Of a stretch of 5,434 bases of DNA, positions 4,229 through 5,434 are shown piece after piece. A program made the position numbers and the translations under genes. The notes beneath the pieces were generated by a model. It worked only from the letters and a program-made list of their open reading frames with translations. It did no database searches and was not told where the DNA came from. The stretch comes from Caldifarciminota bacterium (GTDB lineage: Bacteria; WOR-3; Hydrothermia; WGAB01): the NCBI GenBank assembly GCA_015489295.1, contig WGAB01000148.1, forward strand, positions 1 through 5,434, written 5' to 3'. Within the stretch, counting starts at the first letter, position 1; each line of letters begins with the position of its first letter.

Positions 4229-4993
4229 ATGAAACGGATGTGGTGGATTTCAATGCTTCTGGCAGGCCTGGGATGCCAGGTGGTGGACCAGACGCCGCCC
4301 GAGCCGCCCACCGGGGTGACCAGCGTGACGGGCGACGGCGTCGTGTTCCTGTACTGGGATCCCAGTCCTTCGTCGGATGTGGAGGGCTACCTGATCCTGC
4401 GGAACACCTCGGAATACGGCACCTTTCAGGAGGTGGGATACACCCCGCACCTCGCCTACGCAGACGACAACGTGGTGAACGGTGTCACTTACTACTACGC
4501 CGTGGTGGCCGTGGACCATGCCGGCAACCAGAGCAAGCCCTCGGAACCGGTAATCCACGACACGCCCCGCCCCGAAGGCACCAATGTCATGCTCTGGAGC
4601 CGCCAGCAGTACCCCTACCTTTCGGGCTTTGATTTCAACACGGCGTCGGTGGTGTCGTACACCGATACCCGATGCGACTTCTACCTGGAACACCGGAACG
4701 GCGTGCTCGGAATCGTGGCCGCGGGCTTCAACCTGGTGCTGGACTTCGGGCCCATCCCCAACTTTGATGTCATTGACGAAGCGCCCTTAGAGGGCTGGGA
4801 TGCCGATGGCTGGGTGCCCGTGGTGCCGGGCCACGGCTACGTGTTCTACATGAGCGATAACCACTTCGCCAAAATCTGGATCAGAGAGGCCTCAGACGAG
4901 GCCGTGGTACTGGACTGGGCCTGGCAGGTGGATCCCGGCAACCGGGAGCTCCGCCTGCCCAAAAGGAACCCTCAGGGAGGTGAACGGCCATGA
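4229..4993 (+). CDS. FN3-domain lipoprotein, C-terminal domain unknown
   Basis: 254-residue probable lipoprotein. The N-terminus MKRMWWISMLLAGLGC is a lipoprotein signal peptide with the lipidated cysteine at C16 (AGLG-C is a loose but acceptable lipobox). A Pro-rich linker leads to one fibronectin type III domain at about 23-110: PPEPPTGVTSV start, VVFLYWDPSPSSDVEGYLILR, and the end NGVTYYYAVVAVDHAGNQS. Residues about 117-245 form a separate domain with FDFNTASVV, GWDADGWVPVVPGHGYVFY and DNHFAKIWIRE. It looks beta-rich and somewhat like HmuY-type or other surface lipoprotein modules, but I cannot name it. No catalytic motif is seen; binding or surface adhesion is the likely role. The start at 4229 follows AAAGGAGG with 8-nt spacing; the longer frame from 4196 would put charged residues before the signal peptide. 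It overlaps the next gene by ATGA, so both are cotranslated and probably act together at the envelope. Confidence 0.86.
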   Translation: MKRMWWISMLLAGLGCQVVDQTPPEPPTGVTSVTGDGVVFLYWDPSPSSDVEGYLILRNTSEYGTFQEVGYTPHLAYADDNVVNGVTYYYAVVAVDHAGNQSKPSEPVIHDTPRPEGTNVMLWSRQQYPYLSGFDFNTASVVSYTDTRCDFYLEHRNGVLGIVAAGFNLVLDFGPIPNFDVIDEAPLEGWDADGWVPVVPGHGYVFYMSDNHFAKIWIREASDEAVVLDWAWQVDPGNRELRLPKRNPQGGERP

Positions 4994-5434
4994 CGGGCCT
5001 GCTTTTGATGACCGCTTTGCTGACCGCCAACTTCGGGCGGGTCCACGAGGTTTCGGGGGATGCCTACCTGGTGAACGACGGGCTGCAGGAACTCGTGCCC
5101 AACTTCCTCATTGAGCCGGGCGACCTCGTGGAAACCGACGACGGCCGCGTGGAGGTGGAACTCAACTACGGCACCGTGGTGTGGATCGGCCGCGATTCGC
5201 GCGTGTGGTTCCACGAGATTTCCGAAGATCGCCGGGTGATCGAGGTGGTAAAGGGCCGGGTGTATGTCCGCAACCGAAACGATGGGTCGGAGGCTGTGGT
5301 GCAGGTGCCCCAGGGCTTCCTGCGGATTGAAGGCCGAGGTGCCCTGCGCGTCCGCGTGCGGAAAAACGGGTTCGTGTATGTGAAGGCCACCGACGGCCGG
5401 GTCATCGTGGACACCGACGAGGCCAGCACCGTGC
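4990..5434 (+). CDS. FecR-domain secreted protein, N-terminal part (runs off the right edge)
   Basis: The first 148 codons are visible with no stop. Residues 1-13 (MTGLLLMTALLTA) are a short, uncharged hydrophobic segment, probably a signal peptide, although the lack of Lys/Arg is unusual. From residue 17 the sequence follows the FecR domain fold: RVHEVSGDAYLVNDG, then PNFLIEPGDLVETDDGRVEVEL, then YGTVVWIGRDSRV (60-71), then IEVVKGRVYVR (84-94), a VQVPQGFLRIEG repeat-like strand (104-115) and VRVRKNGFVYVKATDGRVIV (121-140). Classical FecR is an inner-membrane anti-sigma regulator, but stand-alone FecR-domain proteins with a signal peptide, such as this one, are more often exported structural or binding proteins. 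No sigma factor is visible. The ATG overlaps the stop of the lipoprotein gene (ATGA) and has GGAGGTGA 6 nt upstream, so the two form an operon. The C-terminal part, which may carry repeats or other domains, is outside the window. Confidence 0.84.
   Translation, partial: MTGLLLMTALLTANFGRVHEVSGDAYLVNDGLQELVPNFLIEPGDLVETDDGRVEVELNYGTVVWIGRDSRVWFHEISEDRRVIEVVKGRVYVRNRNDGSEAVVQVPQGFLRIEGRGALRVRVRKNGFVYVKATDGRVIVDTDEASTV

Noticed and set aside
1..5434. tRNA, rRNA, CRISPR arrays, insertion sequences or riboswitches
   Set aside because: No cloverleaf, regularly spaced repeats, transposase motifs or terminal inverted repeats were seen, and the gaps between genes are too short or lack known leader structures.

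Overview
The window is GC-rich, gene-dense bacterial DNA. The protein-coding reading is secure, but the species is not identifiable from the window. Bacterial identity is supported by a Rho factor N-terminus (Rho is a bacterial protein), strong Shine-Dalgarno sequences before most genes, a good sigma-70-type promoter, and lipoprotein and Sec signal peptides. The mix of bacterial Rho, group II-like geranylgeranylglyceryl phosphate synthase (GGGPS), a geranylgeranyl reductase homologue, a fibronectin III lipoprotein and a FecR-domain protein fits an uncultured, possibly thermophilic, lineage near the FCB superphylum or WOR-3-like candidate phyla. That placement is inference.

Layout, right half of the minus strand. 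A divergent intergenic region (4046-4228) separates two transcription units. Leftward runs a two-gene unit: a SufU/IscU-type Fe-S scaffold (3647-4045), then an uncharacterised secreted protein (3013-3630). The scaffold gene has a perfect TATAAT box whose expected start site falls on the A of the ATG, so its mRNA may be leaderless. Rightward runs a lipoprotein with one FN3 domain (4229-4993), overlapping by ATGA with a FecR-domain protein that leaves the window (4990-5434+).

Layout, left half. A promoter (TTGGCA-17-TATAGT, 2911-2939) drives a leftward four-gene operon: geranylgeranyl reductase family flavoprotein (1654-2862), GGGPS/PcrB-family prenyltransferase (978-1691, TTG start, 38-nt overlap with the reductase gene), an HD-domain phosphohydrolase (287-952), and the transcription terminator Rho (N-terminal 88 codons, 1-266). 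Spacing after the overlap is 25 and 20 nt, so Rho is probably translated from the end of a lipid-gene transcript.

Functionally, the synthase and reductase correspond to the ether-bond-forming and double-bond-saturating steps of archaeal-type membrane lipid synthesis. The glycerol-1-phosphate dehydrogenase and the second prenyltransferase are not in the window. The most notable points are this archaeal-type lipid pair in a Rho operon, the putative leaderless Fe-S scaffold gene, and a 17-bp NtrC-like palindrome with a -24/-12-like element in the divergent promoter region. No RNA genes, mobile elements or CRISPR arrays were seen. No gene-free stretch exceeds 300 bases; the two largest gaps (2863-3012 and 4046-4228) are described under regulatory features.
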